Origin: Leptobrachium leishanense
Lineage: Eukaryota > Chordata > Amphibia > Anura > Megophryidae
Assembly: GCA_009667805.1 (NCBI GenBank)
Contig: CM019064.1
Coordinates: forward strand, 111,016,328 to 111,080,327
DNA: 64,000 nucleotides
Direction of reading: 5' to 3'
Every line of letters starts with the position of its first letter. The stretch's first letter is position 1. The notes under the pieces were generated by a model. The model had not been told where the DNA came from. It was given only the letters and a program-made list of their open reading frames with translations, and made no database searches. Below are positions 12,166 through 24,107 of the stretch, piece after piece. The position numbers were made by a program, and so were the translations under genes.

Positions 12166-12292
12166 TAATAATTGCTTTTCAATGTATTACAATGCACAAT
12201 CGACATGACTCGACTTTGGTAGAATATTCACTGTATGCATTATAGTTGCAATTTGTCATATTTCATCAAATATTACAAATGGTGAAACTAAG

Positions 12293-13097
12293 GAGGTTAT
12301 TCAGAGAGATCCGAAATGTTGCCAAAATGTAACTGGACTCTGAATTTCAGCGAACAGGGACATTTCGGGTCATTCAGCTATTCAGAGAGCAGGCAATTTG
12401 CCAAATTTTGGCGAATTGCCTGCACGTATGGTGCCTGTTCGAGGGCAGTGAAATCCCCCATAGAGAAGCAATGGTTTGTCTATTCAGAGAACACCAAACA
12501 GATGAGAAATGTTAGTGAAGTGCCCTGCCGTTCGGTGGTTTCATTCGACAGGTTTATTCAGGCGAATCTCATAGCCTTCAATGTTAAAAATATTCCAGTT
12601 TTAATTCAATATCTAATAAACCTTTCATTATTTTATTCTGCAATAAAAAGTCTCTTTATTTCTAGAAAAAAAAATTAAGGATCTTTTAGGCATATTTAGG
12701 GATTTTTTGTCAAAAATGTTTTCATTTCGCTGTAACAGACCTTTTTATTATCATTCATTGGATCTTATATCTAAATTCCAGACATTTTTGTTTAGTAGTT
12801 TTTTCGCAAACAGCGTTTCAAATTTCAAACTTTCAAGCGGACTGTTGTTTTTTTGTTTTTTTAATCCCGTTCGTCTGCGTGTCGGCATTTTCCGGCGTGT
12901 TCGGCTTGGTTTTTGCAGCAGTTTCTGTGGGCTTTCGGTGAGTGTTCGATGAGTATTCGGCGAGTGTTCTGCGGGTTTGCGGGGAGTATTCCCTGCACTA
13001 CGGTGGCCCTGTGGTGCTTGCTGAATCGCCCCGAAGTGCAGGGAACGAAAAGTCACTAAACGTGCAGTGACTTTTCGGATCACTCTGAATAACCCTG
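12293..13097. mobile_element. MITE of the CAGGGTTATYC family
   Basis: It starts 'ggttattcagagagatccg' and ends 'ggatcactctgaataaccctg'. It contains the family blocks 'gaaatcccccatagagaagc', 'tctaataaacctttcatt' and 'gtgcttgctgaatcgcccc'. The 3' terminal hairpin 'gaacgaaaagtcac...gtgacttttcgg' is preserved. It is about 805 bp and non-coding. The left terminal bases are lost, so no duplication can be read. Confidence 0.75.
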
Positions 13098-13227
13098 TAT
13101 GTATTCAAAGTTCAAAATAAAAATAGCAATTTATGAGAGAAAAGTGCTGAGAAAGAGGGATAGATATGTACTGAATATGCACTGCAACTTAATTTGAGGA
13201 ACATGCATGCAATTCCCAATAAATGTT

Positions 13228-13833
13228 TCTGTATTTTGGCCCCCACATTGAAAAACTCTCATCTCTAAACTTTACTTCAAACTAGGTGCCCTATACAGAA
13301 ACAAATACTGCCTGAGACCTGCAGTAAGAAAGCAGATAGTACAACAAATGCTTATGCCAGTCATTGAATACGGAGATGCAATGTATGCAGCTGCCCCGCA
13401 AACACACCTTCATAAACTTACTACATTGTATATCTCATTCTGCCACTTTGTGCTACAATGTAACTACATGACCCACCATTGTAACATGTTAAGAGAGCTA
13501 AACTGGCCGTCGCTGGAATCCAGACGCACCATTCACCTTTCCAGCATGATGTTTAACAGCTTTTCTGGGAAGCTACCACCCTACTTGAATAGACTGCTTC
13601 CCCCAGCAATTCCCTCCTCCTATAACCTCCGATCCAGGACCTGCACCTTACTTGCAAAACCACAATACAAAAAGAAAGTGGCTTGATCTGCATTTTGACG
13701 TACTTGATAACGAGAGTAATCTCAATGTATCCTTCCTGGTAAAATCCTTTATAAATAAAATTTTCCCACAGAGCACTCGAAATATGGAATGACCTCCCAG
13801 ATGCCATCAAATCTTCCCCTAGTCTAAAGTTCT
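13228..13833 (+). pseudogene. 5'-truncated non-LTR retrotransposon, reverse transcriptase C-terminus
   Basis: Only the end of a LINE reverse transcriptase is left. A short block reads HIEKLSS. After a frameshift it continues KLGALYRNKYCLRPAVRKQ and joins the open frame 13348-13686, which contains the LMPVIEYGD motif typical of the region after the RT palm domain and ends near NLRSRTCTLL. A stop and about 65 bp with a LINE-tail-like stretch (caatgtatccttcctgg, then tttataaataaaat) follow. A second C-terminal block, ALEIWNDLPDAIKSSPSL, then starts. The palm and catalytic residues are missing and the copy is dead. Its order suggests a Rex/L2/CR1-like clade; the exact clade cannot be decided by eye. 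The mixed tail and coding order may reflect two overlapping copies or a deletion. Confidence 0.75.
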
Positions 13834-14353
13834 TTAACCACTTCGCTGCGGAGGATGCGCTCAGTGCATCCAGCCGCAGGAAGCGTTGGCTGTGGAGGAC
13901 GCGCTGAGTGTGTCCTCTCTTTGCAGCCAGCGATCGGCCAGATTCCTTAATGTCAGTCCAGCATCTGGGTCCGCCATGGGCACTAATAGATGTAATCACG
14001 GCGGCGCGATGACATCTATTACAGGCGCCCCCCACGAAGGTGCCTGAAAGGGAGGGGGAGGTCCTTTGGACCTCTCTCCCTCCCCTTTTATGCGGGGCAG
14101 CGGTGGAAGTCAGGCACCGTTTGGAAGGACACAGCCTGCCCTTCCAAATGGTGGCTGGCTTTTACCCCTTGGGAGCTGGATCGCTATTCGGCGCCAAAAA
14201 GCGCCAGATCGTGATCCTCTCCCTGATTCATGTTCGAATCGACCAGGCAGCACTTCCCTATTGACAGGTATAAAGCTCCCAATGCTTGGCAAAAAGTGAT
14301 ACTACATATATAATAATACAGATGGAGATCCATGTTTCTGGAGTTAGTGTGGG
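13834..14353. other. GC-richer unassigned sequence starting with TTAACCACTTC
   Basis: It begins with TTAACCACTTCGCTGCGG, similar to the left ends of the TTAA-flanked elements at 48353 and 58707, and contains imperfect direct repeats (gaggatgcgctcagtgcatc, gaggacgcgctgagtgtgtc). No matching right end was found, so it may be a truncated piggyBac-like MITE. Open frames on both strands (for example 14040-14264) are mirror shadows. Confidence 0.35.
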
Positions 14354-14360
14354 GATAGAT

Positions 14361-14437
<77 letters not shown>
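14354..14437. repeat. (GATA)n microsatellite
   Basis: About 20 tandem GATA tetranucleotides, nearly perfect. It lies between two inverted 'gatactttttgcca'-like words (14290-14299 and 14443-14456). Confidence 0.97.
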
Positions 14438-14773
14438 CAAACGATACTTTTTGCCAGTTATGATGAAACTGGATTTCTGGCAAAAGGTATCTTTTTGTCT
14501 ATCTAGATAGACAGATAGGTGTTGCGCTGCTTAAATTATAGAAATAAATACATACATACTAGACATGTGCACAGCACAAAATTTCGTTTTGAACTAATGG
14601 ATTAGTACTAAAATGCAATTTATTTAGTTGCTAAAGAAATTCGTTTTCAGTTCTTTAGTATGAAAACTAATTTCAGTCATCCGAAAACCAGTGGATACAA
14701 TTACTATTGTAGTGGCTCCTCAGAGGGCTGAGATCGCTGCTTGTTACAGTATCTCTCACTCTCAGCACAATGT

Positions 14774-14904
14774 GGGCCATATTACATAGTTGGTGCCAAC
14801 TTAACCAGAGCTGTTGTAAACTTCCCAGAGCCATTATAGCCTATGGAGGTTTTCAGTTTACAACAGCTCTGGTTAAGTTAGCACCAACATTGTAATACTG
14901 CCCC
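14774..14904. mobile_element. Palindromic MITE, GGGC-TATTACA ends
   Basis: The arms 'ttggtgccaacttaaccaga' and 'tctggttaagttagcaccaa' are near-perfect inverted repeats around a short centre, and the outer ends gggccatattaca and the complement of tgtaatactgcccc are also inverted. The ends resemble those of the larger element at 53832-54576 (GGGCACCATTACA). Confidence 0.65.
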
Positions 14905-14924
14905 GTGTCAGGCAAAGCTGTTAC

Positions 14925-15057
14925 AGTAGCTGCTCATCACAGCGCTCAGAGTTTCAGTAAAACGAGTAAATAATATTTTATATATAAGAGGTTAGAACAA
15001 TATTATTTCCTTGTTTTACTGAAACTCTGAGCGCTGTTACAGTCAGTTACTGTAACA
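14925..15057. repeat. Inverted repeat
   Basis: The left arm 'gcgctcagagtttcagtaaa' and the right arm 'tttactgaaactctgagcgc' are perfect complements about 60 bp apart, extended by 'acagtagctg' and 'cagttactgt'. It may be an old MITE. Confidence 0.7.
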
Positions 15058-15290
15058 GCTGAGCCTGATACATTCACTGTTATTCAGATAGAAAATAGTC
15101 GACTTGGAAAGTGAGATGAAAGGGTGAATTCTTCTGGTTTGGCTATTTTGACCTAGAATTTTTCATTCTCCAGTCATTCTCCTGCTTTTCACGCTCTCTG
15201 AATAACCCTGATTGTACTGAGAGATAATTTAAGAAGCAGCCGATCTCAGCGCTCACAGCCACTGGATTTAAAGGGCTAAAAAAAAAGGCT

Positions 15291-15545
15291 CCTCTCTGTA
15301 TAATGTTTAGAACATCCTCCTGCATTAATTAATACCCCTCTCTGTATAATGTATACAACATCCACCTGCATTAATTAATACCCCTCTCTGTATAATATAT
15401 AGAACATCCTCCTGAATTAATTAATGTCCCTCTCTGTATAGAACATCCTCCTCAATTTATACCTTTCTCTGTATAATGTATATAACATCCTCCTGCATTA
15501 ATACCCCTCTCTGTATAATGTATAGAACATCCTACTGCATTGGCA
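15291..15545. repeat. Minisatellite, about 57-bp unit, five copies
   Basis: The unit contains 'cctctctgtataatgta' and 'agaacatcctcctgcattaa' with 'ttaatacc'. Copies differ by substitutions and a shortened unit near 15435-15470. Confidence 0.88.
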
Positions 15546-15786
15546 TGTGGAGGGTGCAGAACTTCGGATGTTGCGATGTTGCGCTCTTCATTGCTGGTCT
15601 CCTTCACTCATCAATGTAATATCACAAAAAGGACTGAAACTAAAATGTAGTGCATTTTATTTTAGTTTCTTTCGTTTTTTGTACTGAGCAGTTTCGTTTC
15701 TCTTGAGTCATATGAAAACTAAATTATCCCAAAATTCGGACTAAATCGTTTTAGTACTAAAACGAATGCACATGTCTAATACATAC

Positions 15787-17620
15787 AGACAGATCTAAAT
15801 TATTATCTTTGCTTATTAAAAGCGTATTTTAATATCCATGATATTAACTGTTGACATTTGGACCTTTCGTGGTGCTGTTAAATATATCAGTAGGATCCAT
15901 TTACACACAGACGTTCTCCACACCTCATAATGTCAGCAAGAGAGACACAGTTCTTGAATTAGTTACCTTTTAACGGAAATAGAGAACATTACTAAAGATT
16001 GATCATTTCTAAAGAGAATGTGAAGTACAAAGCATCATTATGTGTTCTGGATAAATACCATAGCACCAAATGCTGGATTTGTTTTCACTAATTATCCAAA
16101 TGGTTTCCAGAGGAAAAATGGACTTAAAAAGGTAAAATTGATTGATCGGAACTATATGCAATTTAGCAATGCCAAAGGGTGTACGTTGTTCATTGTAGAT
16201 TGCTCATTGTTACCATTTGATCAGTTATCATTGAAGAGGTTAACATTTAAGAAACCGTTAGAGAAAAGATGTCTACATTATTTTAACACAATCAATAAAT
16301 AACCAAATACAAGACCCATATACATTGAAGTGATACGAAAATGTTAACCAGCACGTTTTTTGCCTGGAGAATAATTGAAATATATGTATAAAAAGCTGAA
16401 TCATCATGTCTTTCATTTTTACAGAAGTTAGTGTATTTAAGTACCGTATTCATTTTTACATAGTGCCAATTTGTGGGTAATCCTTGATGATTGCAAATTT
16501 TTAATGTTGTTTTTTTTATTATGCCCAGTTAGAGTATGGCACGTACAATAATAGCTAACTTTTACGCTGGTATTCATATGATTTATTATGTGTATGAAAT
16601 TTTTTGCACATTTGCTGTTATTTCATTGCACTTGACGTGTTACCACCACTCCAGCAGCCAGTTAACCCAAGTCTTGGTTTCTCTCACTGTCGCAAGGACC
16701 ACAGTCGGCATCCATAAGATATAAGGTGAAATACTTGTTAGTAACACATAAAACCACAAATAAAGTAACATATAATATATATCCTACATGTTTCGTCTTA
16801 TTAATAAGAATTGATAAAAGACTTAAAAGCAACTCCTATAATTAAATGGAACTATACTTAAACCCTGCTGAGCCATTTCACCCCTGTCTGTTGAGCTCAT
16901 ATTGACCATTATGTGCTCTTCACATTTAAATGTGTTTTGAAGTCGGGTTTTATTGTAGGACCCAGAATAATTATGTATCCTTTTACTAGTGGACTCAGGA
17001 GATTTGATATATATCATTGTTGTATACGTAATGTCAGAAAACAATAAAAAAAATTTTGCTAAAAAAGTAAATTTCCAATCAAAATTCAATCATTTACAGC
17101 ATGTAAAATAATTTCCCCATGTGCGATGATGTCATTGCACAAGGGGGAGGTCCTGCAGCATGGTCTGACTTCTAGGAAGTCAAACGGCTGTGGGACATCA
17201 GCTGGATCAGTCACATTTGTCCGTTTCGCTGCAGGCATGACATGACGTATAAGTTTACATTGTAGCTAGTTTTTATGTGTGTTAAGTGCTTATTATCAGA
17301 TGTGCAACCACAGATCCCAATTGTTTTAAATTTATGAAATACAGGTGCCTAAATGGCATTACAGGAAATTCCCTGTTGGGTGACATTTCGGGGCCAGGTC
17401 GGCTCTATCTAAATATACAAACAGACACACTAACACATACAAACTCAGCACAACCATTTGTAAAAACCTGCTGGCAAAACTCTCACTTTGATACTTTGAT
17501 GCTGTTTCCATAAATGTTTTTTTTTACCTTATATTGCCCCTGGACCCCTGGGAACCAAACGACAAAAGAATATTCCCTATTTCAGCTGAGCAGGTGATAG
17601 AGAGGTACCAAAATGTTACA
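15787..17620. other. No recognisable gene or complete repeat
   Basis: AT-rich background. A short remnant of the CAGGGTTATYC family ('aaattccctgttgggtgaca') lies near 17365-17390. Open frames of 60-88 codons carry no motif. Confidence 0.4.
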
Positions 17621-17622
17621 CG

Positions 17623-19812
17623 TCATTTACAAGAAGGGTAGTAGGGAGGAATCTGGGAACTATAGGCCAGTTAGTCTTACGTCAGTAGTGGGGAAATTAA
17701 TGGAAACCATGTTAAAGGAAAGGATTGTTGAACATCTAAAAACACATACAGGGTTATCCAAAGAGCTCCGAATTGCTTGAGAAAGGTAACCGAACGCTGA
17801 AAATCAGCGTTCGGTTGCCTTTCCTGGCCATTCGGCTATCCAGAGAGCAGGCAATTCGCCAAATCCTGGCGAATTGCCTGCACATACGGTGCCTGTTCGG
17901 TGCCTGTTCAAGGGCAGTGAAATCCCCATAGAGAAGCACTGCTTCGTCTATTCAGAGAACACAAACCAGCAGTGAAAGGTTCCTCTAATGCCCTGCCATT
18001 CGGTGGTTTAATTCGTCAAATTTATTCAGGAGAATCCCATAGACTTCAATGTTAAAAATATTCCTGTTTTAATTCAATATCTAATAAACCATTCATTATA
18101 AAATTCTGCAGCAAAAAGTCTCTTCATTTATATATTTTTTAGGATACTTTAAGCATTTTTCTTAATTATTTTTTTTTTACGTTTTCTTCTTTTTTCTGTA
18201 ACAGCCCTCTTTATTATTATTCCCTGGACCTCCTGTGTAAATTTCAGACATTTTCGCTCAGTAGTTTCTTTGCAAACAGCGTTTCATTTTCACAGATTCA
18301 TACAAATGGTTTTCCTAATTTATTCACTGCCTCCTCTGCATCTCAGCTGCTTCGGCTCTGTGTGATCGGCTCCTGCTCGGGTTTTTTACAGGTTAATGCA
18401 GATGTTTTTACTTGTTTTCAGCGTGCATTCGGTGGGTTTTGCGGTTAGTTTTCGTCAGGTTTGCGGTAGCTTTTCCCTGCAATTCGGGGACCCTGTGGTG
18501 CTTGCTGAATACACCGCAGGGTCACCGAAATGGGATCGGCAAAAGGAACCGAATTGAAGAGAACGAAAAGTCACCGAACGTGAGGTGACTTTTCGAATCT
18601 CTTTGGATAACCCTCATAGATTACAGGATCAGAAACAACATGGGTTTACCTCAGGGAGATCATGCCAAACTAATCTTATTGATTTTTTTGATTGGGTAAC
18701 AAAAATAAAGTACACAGGTGGTGCAATAGACATTGCTTATTTAGATTTCAGTAAGGCTCTTTGATACTGTTCCGCATAGAAGGCTTATCAATAAATTGCA
18801 ATCTTTGAGCTTGGATTCCAATATTGTTGAATGGATTAGGCAGTGGCTGAGTGACAGGCAACAGAGGGTTGTGGTAAATGGAGTTTATTCGGCGCAAGGT
18901 CTTGTTACCAGTGGGGTACCTCAGAGGTCAGTACTTGGACCCATTCTCTTTAATATTTTTATTAGTGATATTTCAGAAGGTATTAATGGAAAAGTATGTA
19001 TTTTTGCTGATGACACAAAGATTTGCAACAGGGTTGACGTTCCTGGAGGGATCAGCCAAATCACAAATGATTTAGGTAAACTAAAAAAATGGTCGGAGCT
19101 GTGGCAATTGAGTTTTAATGTGGATAAGTGCAAGATAATGCACCTGGGACGTAAAAACCCAAGGGCTGAATATAGAATATTTGATACAGTCCTAACCTCA
19201 ACATCTGAGGAAAGGGATTTAGGGGTTATTATTTCAGAGGATCTAAGGGTAAGTAGTCAATGTAATAGAGCAGCAGGAAATGCTAGCAGAATGCTTGGTT
19301 GTGTAGCGAGAGGTATTAGCAGTAGGAAAAGGGAAGTGCTCATGCCACTGTACAGAGCACTGGCTAGACCTCACTTGGAGTACTGTGTGCAGTACTGGAG
19401 ACCGTATCTCCAGAAGGATATAGACATCTTAGAGAGAGTTCAGAGAAGGGCTACTAAAATGGTGTACGGCTTGAAGGAAAAAAGTTACCAAGAAAGGCTT
19501 AATGATCTTAACATGTACAGCTTGGAAAAAAGACGAGACAGAGGAGATATGATAGAAACATTTAAATACATAAAGGGAATCCACAAGGTAGAGGAAGGGA
19601 GTATATTTGAACGGAAACAAAGTAGCGAAACAAGAGGACATAGTCTTAGATTAGAGGGGCAAAGGTTTAAAAGTAACATCAGGAAGCATTATTTTACTGA
19701 GAGGGTGGTGGATACATGGAACAGTCTTCCAGTTGAAGTGGTAAACGCCAAAGCAGTAATTGAATTTAAGCAAGCATGGGATAGGCATAAGGCTATCCTA
19801 AACAAAAGATAA
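17623..19812 (+). pseudogene. CR1-like reverse transcriptase (ORF2 C-terminal part), disrupted
   Basis: The first exon-like part (17623-17745) encodes VIYKKGSREESGNYRPVSLT, the RT finger motif. After the MITE the frame resumes with HRLQDQKQHGFTSGRSC. GGAIDIAYLDFSKA carries the first catalytic aspartate, and then one extra base in 'aaggctctttgatac' shifts the frame where the family has SKAFDTVPHRRL. The remaining frame (open from 18796, 338 codons) contains GVPQ..VLGPILFNIFI and the catalytic FADD box (CIFADDTKI). It ends with the thumb and C-terminal domain (VVDTWNSLPVEVV). Two lesions, the MITE and the +1 base, inactivate the copy. The rest of the frame is open for over 1 kb, so the element is not very old. 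Confidence 0.9.
17749..18615. mobile_element. MITE of the CAGGGTTATYC family inside the CR1 gene
   Basis: The ends are cagggttatccaaagagctc and the complement of gaatctctttggataaccct. ATA is duplicated on both sides (17746-17748, 18616-18618). Removing the element with one ATA restores the CR1 reading frame (KTH|RLQDQ), which confirms the borders and the 3-bp duplication. It is 867 bp, with inner hairpins at both ends and no coding capacity. Confidence 0.92.
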
Positions 19813-19897
19813 ATCCAGGTAAAGTATCCATGTAATTGGGCAGACTAGATGGGTCGAAAGGTTCTTATCTGCCGACATTTTTCTATGTTCCTATGTA

Positions 19898-22800
19898 AAC
19901 ATGAAGCAGACAATTCACCCCCCAAAAAAATGAAAATAAAAAAGCTCATTACCTTTCTTCCTGTACGTAGACCTTTTATTCCCTTGTTTTTGTTTAACAG
20001 CGGGATCTTTTTAAGGTGCTGATATCCAGTAGCGTAGAAATAGTCACAATTGTCAATTTTTAGCCACCAGCTTTAAAATATCACCTACCATGTGGCAGAT
20101 TTTAAAACACCTTACAGCTTGTGTGGTAACTACTGTGGAACCGCATCCTTTGTTTTTGTATATTGTAAATACCACCTGATGTCATAACAGCTTAAAATAA
20201 GAAAAAGCTTTGCCAAATTCTATAAATTGTGACATGCTAAAACAAGCAGTCGAGGCTCCTAATGACAGATTGTTTCCATGTGGTATCTTATTAAAGCTCG
20301 CTAGTAATATTGTGCTTGTTTTTATTATTATTCTGCTAGACGGGCTTTGTAGTGTTTTAAAGGTGTGCTGCAATCACATTTCAGTGAGACCAATTAAAAA
20401 AAAATCTGACATTCTTACAGATGTTGCGAACAGGTGCTCTCTGATCTGCCTAACATAGCGACGTTTCCTTTCTTCTATGTGCTGCAATGCAGGCCAAAGG
20501 TCATTAGTCAATGTACGGTATGGATGCATGGTAAGACTCAGAAGCCTTTGTTTGGGAGGAAAAAAATATGGTCTTCATGAAATTTATGTACTGCAAAAAG
20601 ATAGCTCCAGCTGCAAACCAAACTTCTTATTGAAACCACATGAAGGCTGTTGCCAGTAACACAAAATGTTTTTCAAGAATAAATGAGAAACATCATGGAA
20701 CACCAACATGGTCTGTAGAATCTCACGGCAAAGTCAAATATCTTGTCTACAAACAAGCATCTGCATCAAACAAACACCTTTAAAAAACATGTAGATTATT
20801 TCAACTACTCTAACCGAGGAATGCTGTTGTACACAGCTATGTTACCAATAGCTTTTTGGTTTTGTTATGTTTGACAGTGCTCCTACATGAAGGCCGGGTG
20901 ATTACCATCAGGAGTAAACAAATCTCTACCATAATTGTGCCAGCTACAGACAAAGTTTGGGGCAATGGTGTTTGGCCACTGAAGGACGTGGTCATTATGT
21001 GATTTGCATCATCTACAGCAGCTGTGCCCACCAAAGTAGGCATGCCATTTCTTCAAACATGCATGCGAAGGTGATGCTGCCCGGCCAAACAGCCAGTCAG
21101 GCGTGATCATGCATGAGTGCTACATTAGGGCAATTATAATAATTTTTCTCACTCATGAGGTTTGCCTTTTCGTAGACAGTGAGCTTACACATATAAAGGC
21201 CATTGTTAAGTAAAAATATCATATTGTAGGCTCTGTTGCATCTTAGAGCACCTGTGACAAACGTATTTTTTCTTGCGTACGAGCTGGGGCTGACTGTTAG
21301 TGTTGCGTAGGTCCTCCTGGGACTGATGGTAGATGCGGAATGAGGGAAAACCATGTGTTAAATGACCATATCACTTGGTAGGTTTGTAGCTAAAACATTA
21401 AGGTGTTGGTAGAAATTGCAGGTGTTGTGAGGACTCCTGATAAAAGAACATCTGGATCCCTTTTCTAACCCACCTCCTCGGCTTTTATGTTGCAGAATCC
21501 TTTTAAGGTCTTGCATGTGCAATATTACAGTAAATGGAAACAGCACGAACAAAGAACACCAACAGGGGTACACAACGAAATGGGAGTAAATTGAGTTATA
21601 AAGAATGTCACTGACAATTAATGATCATTGGATTTAACCAACCAGACAACTCATTCTTTGATTCAGAAGAAATGCAAATCTGCTACTGTTATTGTGAAAT
21701 CCAAATATACTGGTGCATGTTATTGATTAGCTGGCAATGTTAGAGCTTTCCTACTATTTTACAGTTCCCCCCTTGAGATGGAATAGCAAGTCGGGTAATA
21801 ATGATTGTGTGAGGTACGACATTGTGTCGATACCACTCAATTTAAAATTCCACTAGAGTTGAAAAAACCATCACTCAAATTGGAATGGACCCCATTTATG
21901 TAGTTTAGTACTCAACAAAAGTTTTATTTATGAATGAACTAATTTTGTGCATTTTAGCTTAGTGTCAGGATCAGAACAGGGCACAAAGAATATCTGTTTT
22001 ATTCTCTCATAAGTAGTTAGTAGGTATTCGGAGGATAATTTTTCCAAATGATTAACTAAATACTCATTTAAGAAGGTCAACAATTGTACATTTTATCATT
22101 ATCAGTAAAGTTCAGGAAAAACAAACCATTAGATTATAACAAAATATATAGATACAATTCCTTTAATAATTTACATATATTTTTAAATTTGATGCAGTGT
22201 TATTTTGGAAATTATTGCTATTTTGAGGTGGATTGTGACTAAAAGTAGCATTCAGTGAAGCTCCTCTTCTAAAAAGAATTAAGAATCTTTTCCTTGCCAA
22301 AGACTGTGTATGTAGACATATATTCTATATGAAGTGTTAGGTGGATGTAGCCTCTGTCACCTCCTAATTCATATTGCTGTCAACCAGAGTTACAAACTGA
22401 AAACAGCCAGCTCTACTTTTCTACTCATAGGGAATAAGGCTCATAATAACTTAATCCAAAACCCGACATATTATTGGCAATACTTTGGTATTACTCAACT
22501 ATAAAATATTTTCAGACCCATAATCAATTCTCTAATATCAGGGGATATTGCGTATGGAGCTCAACCCATGCCAGGAATTTCTTAGCACTTTAAAAGGAAA
22601 AAAACATTACTGAATTGTAAGGATAGTGTGGATTTACAAAACAATCGTAAAGTTTCCCCATAGAAACCTCTAAAGCAGAAAAAAACAACATTTTAATGGT
22701 ATTACTCTTAATATTTTATTTGGACTATTTACAAAATACCCTGATCTAGTAATTAGCTTAACCTTTATAGGCATATATATTATTTTTTTATTAGAGTTGG

Positions 22801-23034
22801 GGATTCATTTTTGTCTGAATAACGAAAGAACTATTTGGACAAAATGAACAATGCCTGAATTGCTCAGTGGACAAACTAGTCAATCAATTCATTCATTCAT
22901 TTTTAGTTTATAGTGCCTGAAAAGGGGGAGGAAAAGGAGTAGCAGAATGAGGTTAGCAAATCAGCAACTTAGTTGCCAATAATGTACAAGGGATCAGTCC
23001 AGTGATGTGTGCTGCACTATAGCTCAGTGTTTCC
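19898..23034. other. 3.1-kb stretch without recognisable repeats or genes
   Basis: No terminal repeats, LINE tails or tandem arrays were noticed, and the open frames (up to 85 codons) have no motif. It is the longest such stretch in the window and the best candidate for single-copy DNA. Confidence 0.45.
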
Positions 23035-23117
23035 CAACCCTGTCCTCAGGGAGCACTAACAGGCCAGGTTTGCAAGATATCAGAAATCCTGCCCAGGTGA
23101 TATAATTTGCTGCTCAG
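23035..23117. mobile_element. Truncated hAT MITE (CAGTGTTTCCCAA family)
   Basis: It begins cagtgtttcccaaccctgtc and follows the 842-1023 family through 'gccaggtttgcaagatatc' and 'gctgctcagtg'. It stops where the hAT copy A sequence begins, without its right end. Confidence 0.7.
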
Positions 23118-24107
23118 TGGCACCCGTCAGGGGGTCTCACAGACTTATAGGAGGTTTCTGGGAATTGTCTTGTCACTGGCTGCCAGCTATCAGGGTGTCT
23201 CACTGAGTTATACCAGAGGTCTGGAAATCTTTAATCGCTATACCAGAGTTGAATCAGAGTTCTGTATATATTTAATATATATATCACTCGTCATGTCAGA
23301 AAGACCAAAAAGGACAGGCAGACGCTCCCAGACACAGATAAGAGGGCAAGCAGCCTCTGTGTCAGGATGCTGTGCCTCTGGTTGTCGTGGACGTAGTGCA
23401 TCCTCTGCAGGGGCACGCTTGGTCCTTTCTAACAGGTGCTGGCCATCTTAAGCAGCTGCAACATATAAAGGATTTGGTGGATTGGCTAACCAGGCCATCC
23501 TCATCCTCCGAGTCCTCTGCCAGCCAGGCTTGTAGTGCTTTACAGTCCACCTCAGCTGCCAAAGCATCTAATGCAGCCACCATGTCCACAGCTACTCCTG
23601 CCGTAGCCTCACTATCACACACGGAGGAGTCAGCTGAATTGTTTGACTACAATGACAGTGACATACTGCTTGAGGATGCGCAGCAAGTACAGTGCTCTGA
23701 TTCAATCTCTGAGGTTGAGGAAGGGAGTATAATCAACCTAGAGGAAGGGGGTGCCAGTGATGACACACAAATAACTGGCACTCATGTTGCCCCAGCAGCT
23801 GCAGCATACTGCCAAGTTGGCTCCAGTGACGAGGAGATAGGGGGTGATGATGACAATGATGATGAGGTCACTGACTCCACCTGGGTGCCTGATCGAACAG
23901 AGGAGTCAAGTGAGGATGAGGAGGCACAACAAACACGAGGTACAACATCCTCTATGACCAAACGTAGCACTCTGCTGTCTGGGAGTTCTTTAAGAACTGT
24001 GCAGCAGACCCCACTGTTGCTATTTGTAATCTATGTCAGATGAGGCTCAAGCGTGGGAAAGACACCGGACACTTGGGTACCACGTGCTTGAGGCGACATA
24101 TGACCAC

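Larger units (their letters stand above)
14560..15778. mobile_element. hAT-like element, 1,219 bp, exact 8-bp target duplication
   Basis: The termini are tagacatgtgcacagcacaa and the complement of tgcacatgtcta. The flanks are identical: atacatac at 14552-14559 and 15779-15786. The subterminal regions are rich in 'gtttt(a/c)gtactaaa' words. The interior holds no transposase but two inverted-repeat blocks (14774-14904 and about 14925-15057), a fragment of the small GGGYTATTCAGAG MITE (about 15075-15212) and a minisatellite (15291-15545). The termini resemble those at 9961 and 31523, so these are probably subfamilies of one hAT group. Confidence 0.85.
17621..19897 (+). mobile_element. CR1-like LINE, 5'-truncated, with a nested MITE
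   Basis: Reverse-transcriptase coding sequence starts at about 17623, is interrupted at 17749-18615 by a MITE, and runs to the stop at 19812. The 3' UTR reads 'gggcagactagatgggtcga' then 'ttcttatctgccgac' and 'ctatgttcctatgt', the characteristic ending of tetrapod CR1 elements. The 5' half of ORF2 (endonuclease) and ORF1 are missing, as in most CR1 copies. Confidence 0.9.

Noticed and set aside
14184..14483. Open frame with LSIYLSIY repeats
   Set aside because: Translation of the (GATA)n microsatellite.
16042..16302. 86-codon open frame
   Set aside because: No recognisable motif and composition like the AT-rich surroundings; a chance frame is more likely.
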